Assembly (NCBI GenBank): GCA_022494885.1
Contig: JAGVSM010002762.1
Coordinates: forward strand, 83,616 to 147,615
Length of the DNA stretch: 64,000 nt
Direction of reading: 5' to 3'
DNA from: Micrasema longulum
Lineage: Eukaryota; Arthropoda; Insecta; Trichoptera; Brachycentridae
Made by a program: the position numbers and the translations under genes. The notes under the pieces were generated by a model. That model did not search any database and was not told the origin of the DNA. It saw only the letters and a program-made list of their open reading frames with translations. This document shows positions 41,246 to 52,624 of this stretch, piece by piece. Position 1 is the first letter of the stretch, and the number at the start of each line of letters is the position of its first letter.

Positions 41246-42145
41246 GTTAATATAAATAGTGAATGCTTAAATTGCAAGGCGTGGCTCTTTGAATTTCAGC
41301 TAGACCTCTTTTTGGTAAATCAGAGTGAAAATTATTTTTGAAAGTTAATTATTTTGTTTGTTTCAGAAATTAATTAATTCGCTTTGTTTGGTATTTTGCA
41401 TGGGTGCATTTATAATTAAAATATTAAACTAGTTTGTTTCCTTATGCTATGTACATTTTCAAATGTTAAATTCATATTTTAGTCTCGAATTTAGTTTCAG
41501 TAACTATCAGAAATGTATAACATTATTATTGATTTGGATTATGTGAATCATAAATTATAAAACGATATTGTAAAAATGATGTGAATGTGAAAAAAATGTA
41601 GAAATAACGTGGTTAAAACCAAAAATCTTATTTTCTATAACAACATTTTTTAAAAGCCTTGAAATTCTTTTTAGAAGCCACGAGATCTGTATATCCGACA
41701 GGACCTATAACAGGGCCACGAATAGTAGCAAGAAGGTCCATTCAGTAATCATAGAGAAGAGAAAAGAGACAAGACCACAAGATGTGTTTAGGAGACTGAT
41801 TAGGATATCTGCAGCAGCACTAAGAGGAATCAACAATATTAAAAACAAATAATTTGTCATTAAATTTACTATGACCTCATAAAATAGCGTAGTCTAGTGA
41901 TCCCAAGAAAATTTTAAGGGCTTACAGATTGAAGGAAAAAATAAAGGTTACTCTCCCAGGAGGGAAAGATTCCTATGGCGATTGCCAAGCATTATAAAGG
42001 GCATTCAGTCATTTTTTTAATATCCGCCTGGAATCGAATCGAATCGAATACGAATCATACATAGAAATGTCAATGAACAAATGTTTTACGATTCACGTAT
42101 TTAATCACTGTCCAGGCGGATGAAGGATATAGTTTTATGTCTGAA
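41246..42145. other. unassigned; possible decayed LINE coding
   Basis: At 41650-41855 a plus frame reads SHEICISDRTYNRATNSS, then KKVHSVIIEKRKETRPQD and FRRLIRISAAALRGIN, open for about 60 codons. It is not recognised. AATCGAATCGAATCGAATAC at about 42034 is a short 5-mer repeat. Confidence 0.3.
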
Positions 42146-42375
42146 ATAGAACCAGAAACCTTGAGGTTCCGGGTTGATTTCTTGCAGGGTCATAGTGTAA
42201 TATTTATTTTAAAAATGATACACTAAAGTATTTCACTATTCCTTGACTGGCACCCAAAGCGTGAGAATAATCACTTTACTTTCATGTAACAAATTAATTA
42301 AATACACTGCATTATTGGTGTACTTATGCAGTGCTCTATACACCACTAGATGCGAAAGGGAAAAAGAAACGATGA
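42146..42375 (+). mobile_element. SINE-A, decayed
   Basis: AGGTTCCGGGTTGATTTCTT (damaged B box), CCTTGACTGGCACCCAAAGC, TACTTTCATGTAACAAATT, TATGCAGTGCTCTATACACC and AGATGCGAAAGGGAAAAAG follow SINE-A order. Confidence 0.75.
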
Positions 42376-43329
42376 TTTTTTGAATAAATAATATTTTCTC
42401 GGTAAATTTGCCAACAACGCGAGGCTATTAAATTTTTGCGCTTAGGAAAATGGCAGAAAAATAAATAACCTCCCGGTTTTTTAATTGACAAATAAATCAT
42501 CCCTAAGCCACCAGCTAAAAATTGCCAAGCAATTAAGGTATATCAAAACATAATACGAAATTAACATTTTTATAATGAATATCTCATAAATTTTATTAAT
42601 TTCAAAAGCTCAAATTTCTTTGTTTATAGAGGCTAAAAAAGGTTTCAACGCATGGGTTTTACGATCACATAAATTTGGAATTATTAACGAATTTCATCAT
42701 TTTTATTTAAAGGGATAATAAATTAATACATTTATTTATGTTTTCACTTCAAAAAAATTAGCAAAATAAAATAAAATTGACTTCACGCAAATGTCACATA
42801 AAACAAACAGTCAATGGAAATTCAAAATAAAAACGTTTTAATACATGTTTTTGTTTATAATAGGCATCTTCTAAGTATACACTTTCTTGAATCTTTTTTT
42901 TAAATTCAGTGTTATTTGTTTATTCTCTTTATATTCCGTTACCTTAAAAGACTCCATTTTAATTATAACTTTTATTTTGTTGAAAATATAAAATAAGAAT
43001 ATTTATGTTTTTATAGGTTTTAAAGAGAAAAATCCTGCCAAAAAAAACTGCATTTACGGTGTGGGGGGAATTTGAGCGAATGTTAAAAAAGTTGAATGGC
43101 ATTTATTAAAAAGAGGTCGTATACATCATGTTTGTTCAACTAAGGGCACGAATTAGTTAAATTATTTAAATTTTTAACACCAGGTGTCTGACACGTGCAT
43201 TTGGAGCAGGTAAATAAAATAATCAAATGATTAATCTGTATAAGAAAAGTTAACAAATCTCGTTAGACGACCTTAACAACTTTCGAACTATTCCTGATCT
43301 TACCAGCGTCAAACTCCGGAGGAAGTAAT
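42376..43329. other. unassigned AT-rich sequence
   Basis: No gene or element recognised. Confidence 0.4.
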
Positions 43330-43334
43330 CATTT

Positions 43335-43800
43335 TATTTTATTTTATTTACTATGGTTCACAAACAATAAAAAATACACATGACTTTGGTATTTTAATCA
43401 CAAATTGTTATTTTAGATGTTATTCATCAATTATATGTGAACACAGCATGCACGAATACAGAAAAAAAGTGTGTAATAGATTTCTTTTAAAATTTGGTTA
43501 GCCTCAATTGAATTCTATGATTGTAATAAAAGTTTTTACGATAAATTGTTACTGACAAGTTATTACGAATTGTTTTACCCAACTAACATAAGTGACTATT
43601 TGATTGTATAAATTGCGTTACAGTTTTCTTATAATCATTTAACGTAATGAAGGTTGGAAGATGAAATGTTGCGTACATTGCACATGTACAAAATTTATAG
43701 TCAATATAACAATTAATTATTTTATAAAGATAAATCAAGTCCAAAATCTGTCTCCTAAATTCCAATTTTTCTAGATAATTCCAATTTATCTTAATAAGTC
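43335..43800 (-). mobile_element. 5'-truncated LINE (MEFRRQILDL family)
   Basis: Coding (43770-43583) reads NYLEKLEFRRQILDLIYL, then YKIINCYIDYKF and FITLNDYKKTVTQFIQS with a stop: the LINE block 'RR...DL...YKI.N'. The 3' UTR ends GTGAACCATAGTAAATAAAA on the minus strand. The same 3' UTR is at 59920-60034. Confidence 0.75.
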
Positions 43801-43849
43801 ACGGTATCAGCCAATGAAAGCTAATACTAAAATAAATCATTTAAAAAAA

Positions 43850-44063
43850 TCTTCTTTTGAATACTTTTTGACATTCTGAACAACGCAGAGACTATGATAC
43901 ATATAATGATAATAGCTGCTAGACTTTGAAATGAGCTACCTATTTTATGGAAAATGCACCTTCTCTAGGCATCTTCAAGAAACACTTAAAACATTATTAT
44001 ATATTACAATATTTGTGTTTGTAGACAAAAGACTGGATTTCACCCCCTTGGGAGTCATTAAGA
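43850..44063 (+). pseudogene. LINE C-terminal end
   Basis: One plus frame reads IIAARL, a stop, NELPILWKMHLL, matching 'AARLWN.LP', then HLQETLKTLLYI in the next frame, matching 'FK..LKT.LY'. The LINE's 3' UTR seems to resume after the family F element (44445-44885). Confidence 0.65.
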
Positions 44064-44444
44064 TTAACAAATTCCAACAGGAATGGAAAATACATTTTTT
44101 GTCAACAAACATTTGGACAAACTCAAATATTGTAATAAAAACCAACTGGTCCAAGAAGTTTAAAATTGGAAAATTGTTTTCGGGCGTTGCCTAGTATGTG
44201 AAATTATTCAGTCAGATGAATCTCTTCACAACAATAAAGGTTTCAGCTCTTTAACTTCACTAAAATCAACAAATGGAAGAAATTAAGAAATGTGGATGTT
44301 CAAACATAGGCAAATTGGTGAATGTTACACAGTGTGTAAAGTGGCCACTAAAACCAGCCAATGACACGTCATAAGCCCTGTATATGCCTAGACTTTCATA
44401 TTCCCTTTTCTAAGGTATTCTCCATCCCTGTTGTAATTTGTTAA
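44064..44444 (-). mobile_element. family F element, near full length
   Basis: It is bounded by TTAACAAATTCCAACAGGAA and CCATCCCTGTTGTAATTTG-TTAA, inverted copies. The interior (GGGCGTTGCCTAGTATGTG, ATAAAGGTTTCAGCTCTTT, GTGAATGTTACACAGTGTG, GTGGCCACTAAAACCAGCC) is the reverse complement of 60037-60435. It lies between LINE coding and LINE 3' UTR. Confidence 0.8.
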
Positions 44445-44885
44445 TATTATTATATATCCCCAGAACTCTGAACTCCTTGAGTTTTTACTGTTTATTTTTT
44501 GTTGAATATTTTTTTTTTATCCATTTTTTTTTCCTTGGTTCCTCTTTCTCTCTTCTTCCAAACTCATTATCTGATCCCCTATTCCTCATCATTTTATACG
44601 TATAACATAATGTACTTTTAATTTTTTTTATTTATGTTAACATGTGCAAATCTTTTAAAAACGGATGTTTTTTTAAAATTAGTTAGGTTTTTTAAAAAAA
44701 TATTTTAACATGTATGTTATCTTTTGGTATTTATTTATGGTTTTTTAGTAAAAAAATTTGACTAATCTCTTATTTTGACCTGTCTGTTTTTTTGGTGGCT
44801 GTAAGATATTGCTTTTAGCAATAAGTCTACTTATTCTCAAATAGTACTTATTCTTTGTACTTGAAGTTTTAAATAAATAAACAGA
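44445..44885 (+). mobile_element. LINE 3' UTR (GATATTGCTT type), copy 2
   Basis: TGTAAGATATTGCTTTTAGC, AATAAGTCTACTTATTC and TGTACTTGAAGTTTTAAATA lead into an AATAAATAAAC tail. With 43850-44063 it probably forms one LINE copy. Confidence 0.6.
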
Positions 44886-45039
44886 AGAATAATGATATTG
44901 ATTTTGTTTATAATTTGAAATTCTTACTGACTTAAATTATCCGTAACCGGATGGTGTAAAGAATTCAATTATGTGTGTAAAAAAAACTCAATTACTAAAC
45001 GACTCGATGTCTACTCTCATGTAAAACCAATTTTTAGAA

Positions 45040-45126
45040 CAAATATATCTCGCCGAATCCTCTAAGAATCGAATCCCGGACCTCGTAGGCAAACGCGCCA
45101 ACCACTACGATTATCTTAACTCTAGT
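45040..45126 (-). mobile_element. SINE-A, tRNA-head remnant
   Basis: GAATCGAATCCCGGACCTCG and AGGCAAACGCGCCAACCACT are the complement of the SINE-A B and A box region. The body is lost. Confidence 0.6.
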
Positions 45127-46100
45127 TCTCTATTCATGATTTTTTCCTAAAATAAGCTTTCATGTCGAAAACAATTGGAAGTATATATGCAGAAAAGATC
45201 CATCTCACTTTGGATCTTTTTTAAAATTTAATGTAAAAATCGAAAGAGAATATCTCATTTATATTTACATAAAAAAGATCCATTTGGATATACAAACACT
45301 AACGTAGTAATTCAATTTTAAAACACAGTCCATAATGAAATACTAGAATTTTACATTTTGCAAAAAGAAACCAATGATATTTGGTTTTAAAAAGATTTTT
45401 GTGTAAGCAATAGCACAAATGCAAATATTCATATAATTACGGTTTTACGGCAGAAAAAAGTCTGTCTTCTGACAAACGTGAGAATGTATTTGAGGAAAAT
45501 GTAAGTATCTCCGAAACTAAGGAATCTAAAATATCAGTTTCTGATTCCTCGCAGAAGAAGTCTGGGAGGCTAAACCGAGGTACAAAAAGACAATATGGAA
45601 AGCTAATTTATGTGCACAATTAAGTGTGTAAATTGAACGCTGACGACATAAGATAATAAATTACAAATACATTTTATGTCTGCATAGGCAGATAAATAAA
45701 TTTAAAAAATGCATATTTCATGGATGTAATGACGTGTCTATTAACTAATTATTCATAAAAGATTCAATAAAGTAATAATAATAATCATGGTTTATTAACA
45801 AAAAAATACTATTTCTACATACAAACTTAGGTAATAGATTTTTCTGGATTATGTCTAGTCTGCCAACTAGGTACAACCAGTTTTAAGGCAGACATTTTTA
45901 TGCAAAATAAACAATACCCTGACTTTTTTTTATTTTTATTTTTATTTTTTTTTGTATGGGAGTTGCTTTATTATTTACCTTGCTTATAATATACAAGGTT
46001 TATATTTCAAAAAGTGGATTTTTCTGCTATTAAATATCTTAAAATTTATCTAAACTATTGGGATCAGGAGGGATATATTAATGTGGGCTAATCAGGAACT
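45127..46100. other. unassigned AT-rich sequence
   Basis: A G/A-rich piece around 45520-45600 has no recognised frame. TTTTTTTATTTTTATTTTTA at 45925 is a low-complexity run. Confidence 0.35.
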
Positions 46101-46133
46101 TCTCAGCATTTGCTCACGTGGAGAGGAAACCAC

Positions 46134-46664
46134 TTAAAACTCTTCAGGAGAAGCCGGCCTGTTGGCAGTAGTCAACAGGCCTTCCGTTCCACTAGAGGAG
46201 TGTTCGGCATTTTGTTCCCTACTTTGGTTTATTTTACCAATTTCCTGCGCTTTATTGATCATGTATGATACTACCTCTCGTGTGAGTTCTTTATTACCTA
46301 TCACCGATGGGATGTCGCATAGATCTTCACCCAGGCATCTGCATCGCGCCTCCAGCTGTTGTCTTTGAAAGCTGAAAAAGGGGCAATGCATCAACAGGTG
46401 AGGGACATCTTGAGGAGTTTCATCGTCGCATGGGCAGCTTTCGATCTCAGAGAGCTTGAAGCGATGCAGGTAGCTCATGAAGCCACCATGACCCGTAAGC
46501 ATCTGGGTGAGCTCGTAGCCAGCATTTTGCATTTTTCTGAAATCATAGGCATGAAAAATTGTAGGGAAAAACATTTTAGTTACACTTCCGGTTGTCTCAC
46601 TCAAATAGCGATCGTTCCAGAGTTGAAGGGTCCTGCTTCTTATAATAACCTGACTACCTACTAG
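46134..46664 (-). pseudogene. R1/I-like LINE C-terminal tail with zinc-knuckle-like motif
   Basis: Upstream of the first Met the minus strand reads RSRTLQLWNDRYLSETTG, then ELTQMLTGHGGFMSYLHR, FKLSEIESCPCDDETPQD and VPHLLMHCPFFSFQRQQ. 'LTGHG.F..YL.R' followed by C-x-C-(9-11)-H-(4)-C is the end of the RNase H domain plus the C-terminal CCHC-type motif of R1, LOA and I-clade LINEs. The frame is open for 156 codons from its Met with a serine/glutamate-rich end, so the copy is fairly young. Upstream catalytic domains are absent. A small piece of the same family lies at 20465-20545. Confidence 0.88.
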
Positions 46665-47020
46665 TTACTTTATTATACAGTTATACTTTATTTAATTATA
46701 CCATTTATTATTTAAGAATGTTTTTTTGTAAATTTTCCGATTTTTTTCTACCTAGAACCCAGTAGCCAAATTTTACAAAATAAACTGTGAACTTTTTGTG
46801 CATTTGAAAACCTTAAAATCTGTTTAAGCAAAAATGATCCACCTCCATAAATAGGCAAATAACTCATTAATTATTTAATGTTGATTTTGAACAAATGAAA
46901 CACCATTGGCAAGAGAAATATATTTTTTTTCCATCATTAACAATAATTTTTCAAATCAAGTAGTAATCTGTAATTTTACATTAGAGTGATCTTATATTTC
47001 TTCAAATATCTCAAAACTGT
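46665..47020. other. unassigned AT-rich sequence
   Basis: Nothing recognised. Confidence 0.4.
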
Positions 47021-47470
47021 AATTTGACAGTTGGATCTTTTTTGCATATATACGTCCAATTGTCTAGAATTCGGATTCTATTTTACACACAGAACTGCGG
47101 AGAGAGTCCTACGCCCTCTCACTTTTTCAACGCTTATCACTTATCGGTTCACGGTTTACCATTCGTTCCTTTTCTCAAAGTACTCTCCTTATTCTCACTC
47201 ACAATCACACAATCGGCTCGACTGTGGAATCATCTCCCATCCACAGTTGTCTCATCAGTAACTTTTTTTAAATCTCGCCTTAAGAAACACCTCTTTTCTC
47301 TTCTTTAATAACTCTTCCTATCTTTTCTCTTTATCTCTCCAAATTATTAAATTGAAATTCTTTCATACGTGTACAGTTTACATAGATACGCATAAGGGCG
47401 GGCGCCTTGAGGCAATTTCTTCCTACCCACCCAAACCGTTCAATTTGAGAAAATCAGTGGCATATGAACA
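47020..47470 (+). mobile_element. LINE C-terminal end and 3' UTR (ARLWNHLPS family)
   Basis: The plus frame reads RRTAERVLRPLTFSTL-like text in one frame and FFNAYHLSVHGLPFVPF, TQSARLWNHLPSTVVSSV, TFFKSRLKKHLFSLL in another. The last block is the same as at 25880-26276. The 3' UTR has GGGCGGGCGCCTTGAGGC and AATTTCTTCCTACCCACC. Confidence 0.85.
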
Positions 47471-47559
47471 TATTGTAAGTATATTATACTATTTTCATTT
47501 TAAAACAAAACATTAACTCACGAGTATATACCATATGTTTATTTTTTAGAAATAAAAAT

Positions 47560-47795
47560 TGACTAAATTTTTGAAGGGGAGGGTAAAGAGGGATGGAAAT
47601 AGGGAGAAAAAATAAAAAACTCAAATATTCAGAAAGTGACATTTCCATCGTGGTTTATATGTGAATAGAATAGGTGCGTCTTTAAGGTTAGCGGTAAGAT
47701 TATTCCATAATCGAGCAGCCCCTTCTGTGAGAGAGGAAAAAAAAGAGAGCGGTGAATGGGTATTAAAAAGGCTTCCCATTGAATACTACCACTGA
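47560..47795 (-). pseudogene. LINE C-terminal end, related family
   Basis: The minus strand reads YPFTALFFSSLTEGAARL, WNNLTANLKDAPILFTYK and a diverged end; 'AARLWN.L...' marks a LINE ORF end. It is tail-to-tail with 47020-47470, about 90 bp apart. Confidence 0.7.
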
Positions 47796-47999
47796 TTTTA
47801 ATTAATTTATGTTACTGTTTCAATTTTTGTTGTCTTGTATAATTTCCTCTGGATTTCGTTTTTGATAATTTATTTACTTATTAACGGCCGTAGCCAATTT
47901 GTATAAATTGTATAAAGTTAAAAAGTAATAAAATATAAGATACTTATTAAGTTTATAAATCTTGCATACATATTATGATGTACACATAGGGAGGCATAT

Positions 48000-48375
48000 T
48001 TGTATGTTGTTTACAGTACAGGTGTATATTTTAAATTCTGTAATGTGCTGCCGGTAAAACAACTTTGTGACTGCATATTAATTGTAGATCGCTTTGTTGA
48101 TCCGGAATATAAAAAAAGAGTTTCCAATACTCACAACACTAGATTAAAATCTAAGGGCTCTCTGATCGTTCCCCAAATTATAAATTATTCCGGAGAGCAA
48201 ATATTAAATTGCGTTATTTCAAGGTTGTTTAATGATTTCCCACAAACCATCATCAACACGAAGGATCTTCAAATGAAAAAGAAGAAATGAAAAAATATCT
48301 TGTAAATACTTTATAGTACCTGTTCAAAACTATTTTTTTAAAATATGAATAAAATAATGAAAAATAAACCTGTCA
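48000..48375 (+). pseudogene. LINE C-terminal end (HNTRLKSKGSL type)
   Basis: The plus frame ends KRVSNTHNTRLKSKGSLI, then VPQIINYSGEQILNCVIS and RLFNDFPQTIINTKDL before a Lys run and stop. 'Y.TR.K..L..P.........S....LFN.FP..I' is a CR1/Jockey-like ORF end. A simple tail (ATGAATAAAATAATGAAAA) follows. Confidence 0.75.
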
Positions 48376-48628
48376 TAAAAAAAAATTCCCCAAGAAAAGT
48401 CTTTAGATTAAGTGGGTAACACATTGTTATATGTATTTTAAATTATAAAATAAAAGCTGCTCTGCAGCACTAAAACTGAATTTTAAAAAAAAAGAATTTT
48501 ATATATTTATGATCAGATTAATTTTTGGTTCATTGGTGTTGTAAAGGCAGTAGTACCTATTTCCAATGTACAACCAAATAAGTATTTTTGACCAATATAG
48601 ATAGTTAGTATGAATGTAAATTCTTGGC

Positions 48629-48806
48629 GGCCTCCGTGGTGTAGTGGTCAAGACGCTTGACTCACAGACGGAAGGTTCCGGGTTCGATTCCCGGTGAGAG
48701 CACAAAAATTAAATGTGATTTTTCTCAAGCCTGGGTGTTCTGTGATGTAATTCACCGCTGTAATTGGGCCTCCTGGCCTGTTGTGGTGCAAAAAAAAAAA
48801 AAAAAA
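48629..48806 (+). mobile_element. SINE-B, copy 3, with poly(A)
   Basis: GGCGGCCTCCGTGGTGTAGT, CAAGACGCTTGACTCACAG, GGTTCCGGGTTCGATTCC, then TGTGATTTTTCTCAAGCC, CTCCTGGCCTGTTGTGGTGC and an A16 run. The intact A and B boxes and clean poly(A) suggest a recent insertion. Confidence 0.93.
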
Positions 48807-49069
48807 TAAGTAAATAATGTTACAGGGGTCTCAAACTAATTATATTATCTTTAAAAAAACTGAAAATGGCAATAGTTTATATTTATCTAAATAAGGGTGT
48901 ACATATAAAACGAGTTAGTTATACCAGAAATAAGCCAGAATATATTGCGATTATTATCTCTTTATACCGAAAACTATATGAATTACACTTTAATTGAATA
49001 AATTTGAAGAATTTTTTTTTTAGTCAATGTACAAATATATGTCTATTTATAAATAATCCTTCTCAGCGT

Positions 49070-49760
49070 GTGATGTCACTAGACTTCTTCTAAACGGCTT
49101 CACCGATTTACATGCGGTTTTTTGCATAATAATGAACTTTGTGCTGCGCATGTTTGTAAGTCTTAAAATCTTCAATCTAATCGGTAAAAAAAGAGTTGGA
49201 AGTATAAATATTTAATTTATTGACCTACCAGGGCTACATTTGACGAGAATGCGTTTACTAAAATATTGAGATAATGTTATTTTTTTGCATGTAAAAAAAA
49301 TAGTATTTGAATGTTAACAAACGGCATTAATTTTTTGGGTCTCAATCAGATTTGTTCCTTAAATTTATTAAAATTTCTACCAACTTCTTTTTACTGGATT
49401 TTTGGTAAAACTAAAATAATATTAACTCACATTTTATACATTTTTAAAATTCGCAATTCTAAATCAAGTGCGCCCCTGTTGTAAGAAGAGCAGAGTTTGA
49501 CATTTGCAAAAACAATTCTGAATTAAAAAAAATGACTATTTTATCTTTTGGAATTGAACCATAAAAGAAACCCTCGGTAACTATCTAAATTCAATTTTTT
49601 TATATTAATAATTTACAGTTTTAGAATTCAATCATAAAAAAGTACCTAGGTACCTACTTATCAATGAAAAGTCTTTTTTCAAGCTAATGGCAGGCAAGCC
49701 ATCGTTCGGGCAGGTCAACGTCTGTCGAATCCGCTATTTATGTATAAGATGTTACATAAA
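49070..49760 (+). repeat. family I repeat, copy 2
   Basis: GGCTTCACCGATTTACATGC, GGCTACATTTGACGAGAATG, TTTTTACTGGATTTTTGG, GAGCAGAGTTTGACATTTG, TACCTACTTATCAATGAAAA, then CAGGCAAGCCATCGTTCGGG and AACGTCTGTCGAATCCGCTA. It is the most complete copy at this end. Confidence 0.75.
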
Positions 49761-50600
49761 TAAAATAAAGTACACTGTGCTTGATGGGTTAATGACATCA
49801 TAATATCTTAAATAAACGACCTAGATTTAAGTTATAATCATAAGAACGTTAATCATTGTAAGTATTATGAATTTATGAAATACTGGTTTTGATGTATTTA
49901 TTGTTCCTATAGATCTGGACTATTTCCAAAGTGAATCATTAATAATCTGATGTCAATTTATTGTTCTTTGTCTAGGTAGTCCTTACTACTTACCAGCTGG
50001 GACCAGCTAGCTATTTCGGAATCAATGTAAATAAATATACTGTGTAAAATCTAACACAGCAACACTCCGCTCAAGAGGAAATGCGGTGGAAGAGAAATCT
50101 GATGAATAGATAGTTGAACATAGTTTTTTTGTTACTTTCCCGCAGATGCCTACCCGATATTGTGCGAAAAAGAAAACGAATGGTTGGACTGATTATGTCT
50201 GACTTAAATTGACAAAATTGAAGTTTCGTAGTCCCGTTTTTCGAACCCCAAAAATGAACCGATTTGTTTTTTTTAAATATGTATGAGAATAAAATTATTT
50301 GGGCCGACACCTATTCTGTTTTTTCTTTTCTGAAGATGGCATTTTTTAACTTGATTGATTTATTTTATGTTTTTCTTTGCATAGGTAAACATAAGTTACA
50401 AATACAAAAAAATAAACATCAAACAAGCACAAAAAAAACCCACAAAAGAATGGCCTGTGTGTGAGTATTCATTTTAATAAAATCAAAATAACGGAAAATA
50501 ATGGAAGAATACGATAGATATAAAAAAATCAAAATAAGTGCTAAAATAACACAATTTTTTATAAATAAAAATGAGCAAGTCGAAATAAAAGTATATGCTT
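49761..50600. other. unassigned sequence
   Basis: Frames on both strands at 50071-50464 are AT-driven and unrecognised. Confidence 0.4.
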
Positions 50601-50602
50601 AA

Positions 50603-50835
50603 CAAATTACAACAGGGATGGAGAACATTAAAGAAAAGGAATATGGAATTCAAGGCACTTACATGACTGCTGACCTGTCATTGGCTAGTTTAAGTGGCCA
50701 CTTTATACACTCATCATTTTGTTTACGTTTGAACATCCATGTTTCTGCAATTCTTCCATCTGTTGGTTTTCGTGAAGTTAAAGAGCTGAAAACTTAATTG
50801 TTAGTTGTTACTTTATTGTTTAAGCGGGAAATTAG
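50603..50835 (+). mobile_element. family F repeat, left half
   Basis: It starts TTAACAAATTACAACAGGG, then AAAAGGAATATGGAATTCAA, GACCTGTCATTGGCTAG, TTTAAGTGGCCACTTTATAC and GTTAAAGAGCTGAAAACTTA. The right half is missing. Confidence 0.8.
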
Positions 50836-51614
50836 CTACCAATGCTGGAGAGCGATATTTTTTTTTAAATAGGTAATTTGCAAAAAATGTTTATTAGTTT
50901 ATACTTCCATATAATTATATAATACATAAATAATATAATCATGGATGAATATGTTTTCTGTGATTCTGTGAAAATCAACTCAAACAACAATTATTATTGA
51001 CTTCACGATACACGTAGCTTTTTTCTACACTATTTCAATACAACACTTGTACTAAAGTTTATTAAAAATTACCACAATTATATTCGGCAGATGTTTCCAT
51101 TGTGATTAAAATGTCGACAAAGATCAGTCAAAAACGGTCACTTTGAACGCCACATGTCCTACGTCATACATAATATGTCAACGGTAGGTATCATATCAAA
51201 GAAAAATAGTCCTTCGGAAAAAATTATCAAAATGCTACTTTCCAAATAGAGAATCCCCAAATAATATTTGTAATATGTTAGCTTGTTTTAGTACGAAAAA
51301 ACAACAGCTGGGTTAAAGATGTAAAATAAAATGTATTTTTTTGTATGGAAAAATGCGCTAGTTTCAAATAGGTAAGTTTCATCGTTCACTGAGAACGGGC
51401 TGGGCACTGAGCGCACTTTATTGGTATTTTTTTTTGTAAGGAAGATATAAACGGTGGTGGTAATTTATAATAAGTAACAATTATTCTATTTATTTTCTCA
51501 TAAACACAGTTAATATAAAACATTTTTATCGAAAGTCAAGTATAATGGTAAGCTGTGCATAATAATTTATTTGGACGATTCGCCACTGATAGTTTAACAT
51601 AGGCAAACATATTT
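50836..51614. other. unassigned AT-rich sequence
   Basis: No recognised element or gene. Confidence 0.4.
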
Positions 51615-51835
51615 GTTCTTCTTCTGGTGTCTTGCTGGGTCCCCCCGACGTTGGCGATCACTACAGCGAAAGCATATATATCTGTCCTGCGCTAATTTTA
51701 CCCTTTGCAGCCAGGACGATTGCTTATTGACGTACTCGCCGTAGTGATTCCTGGGAAAAGATGACCTGAGTGGTTTCCCGTTGCCTTCTCTGGTGGATTT
51801 TCTGTTGGGGTTACCTTCCCTACATATTTACATTT
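51615..51835 (-). mobile_element. endonuclease-RT LINE 3' end with family K piece, copy 3
   Basis: CCCCCCGACGTTGGCGATCA is the 3' end of the LINE at 56708-57385 (there CTCCCCGACGTTGGCGATC). It continues, on the minus strand, back into GGCAACGGGAAACCACTC and GGGAAGGTAACCCCAACAG, which is family K. Family K body plus LINE-like tail is the usual design of a SINE that uses a LINE partner's machinery. Confidence 0.6.
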
Positions 51836-52082
51836 ATTTATTTTTAATCTATTATAGAAAACAACAGCACTTCAAAATATATAAATTTTAGTGATGCATG
51901 TATTAATTGATCAAAGTTTTTGGATAATTCAAGCCTTTAAAATTGTGCAGTAAATTAGCTGAGGGGATAAATGAATAGCCTAAACATGATTTTTTTTAAA
52001 TTATGCTCCCGACTATTTTGACAATAAATGTACGTATATGAGATTTACAAAAAAAAATATCCTCATAATTTGTCTATCTGTA

Positions 52083-52200
52083 CCCAGTGGTGCATATGGC
52101 AATGCACTGAAATTCAAATAGCACATTATTTAGATCCTTTTTGTTACATTAAATCACAAGTTAGCGCTTCAAACTGAATTTCGTAATAAATAATTTTTAA
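52083..52200 (-). repeat. SINE-A 3' remnant
   Basis: ACCCAGTGGTGCATATGGC and AATGCACTGA, then TTTTTGTTACATTAAATC keep the SINE-A 3' part only; strongly decayed. Confidence 0.4.
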
Positions 52201-52220
52201 TGGCTTACACTAGAAACATT

Positions 52221-52387
52221 TTTTTGCATTACAACAGGCCAGTAGACCTAATTGTGAATTAAGTGAATTACAGTACAGAACACCTAGGCTTAAAAAATCA
52301 CATTTAATAATTATATTTTCACCGGGAATTGAACCCGGAACCTTCCGTGCGTGAGTCAAGCGTCTTAACCACTACACCACGGAGGCC
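52221..52387 (-). mobile_element. SINE-B, copy 4
   Basis: Minus strand: GGCCTCCGTGGTGTAGTGG, TTAAGACGCTTGACTCAC, GGTTCCGGGTTCAATTCC (one B-box change), the body and TACTGGCCTGTTGTAATGC. It is more diverged than the other three. Confidence 0.9.
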
Positions 52388-52624
52388 GTCTTTGATAAAC
52401 ATTTCTTCGACAAACAATTTTTGTCATGAGTAATCACTTTCAAAAATATCGCTTGGCAATTTCCTCAAAGAAAAACTTTTAGCGACTCCTATACTTCCGA
52501 AAAACATTTTTAACGTCGTATTAACGTTTTATTTAGCATAAGTTCGGAAAACATTTCTTAAATAATGTGAACAAAATCTAATATTAACAGATTACTGGTG
52601 TCCCCGGGTACACATATATGTAGG

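Noticed and set aside
42028..42054. CRISPR-like or satellite repeat of GAATC units
   Set aside because: Only about five short units with no spacers; a simple microsatellite in eukaryotic DNA.
48629..48703. True tRNA gene (Val-like head)
   Set aside because: The A and B boxes are good but the two ends cannot pair as an acceptor stem, and the sequence continues into a SINE body with poly(A).
50329..50365. Hammerhead starting CTGAAGATGG
   Set aside because: No GAAAC box or closing stem follows.
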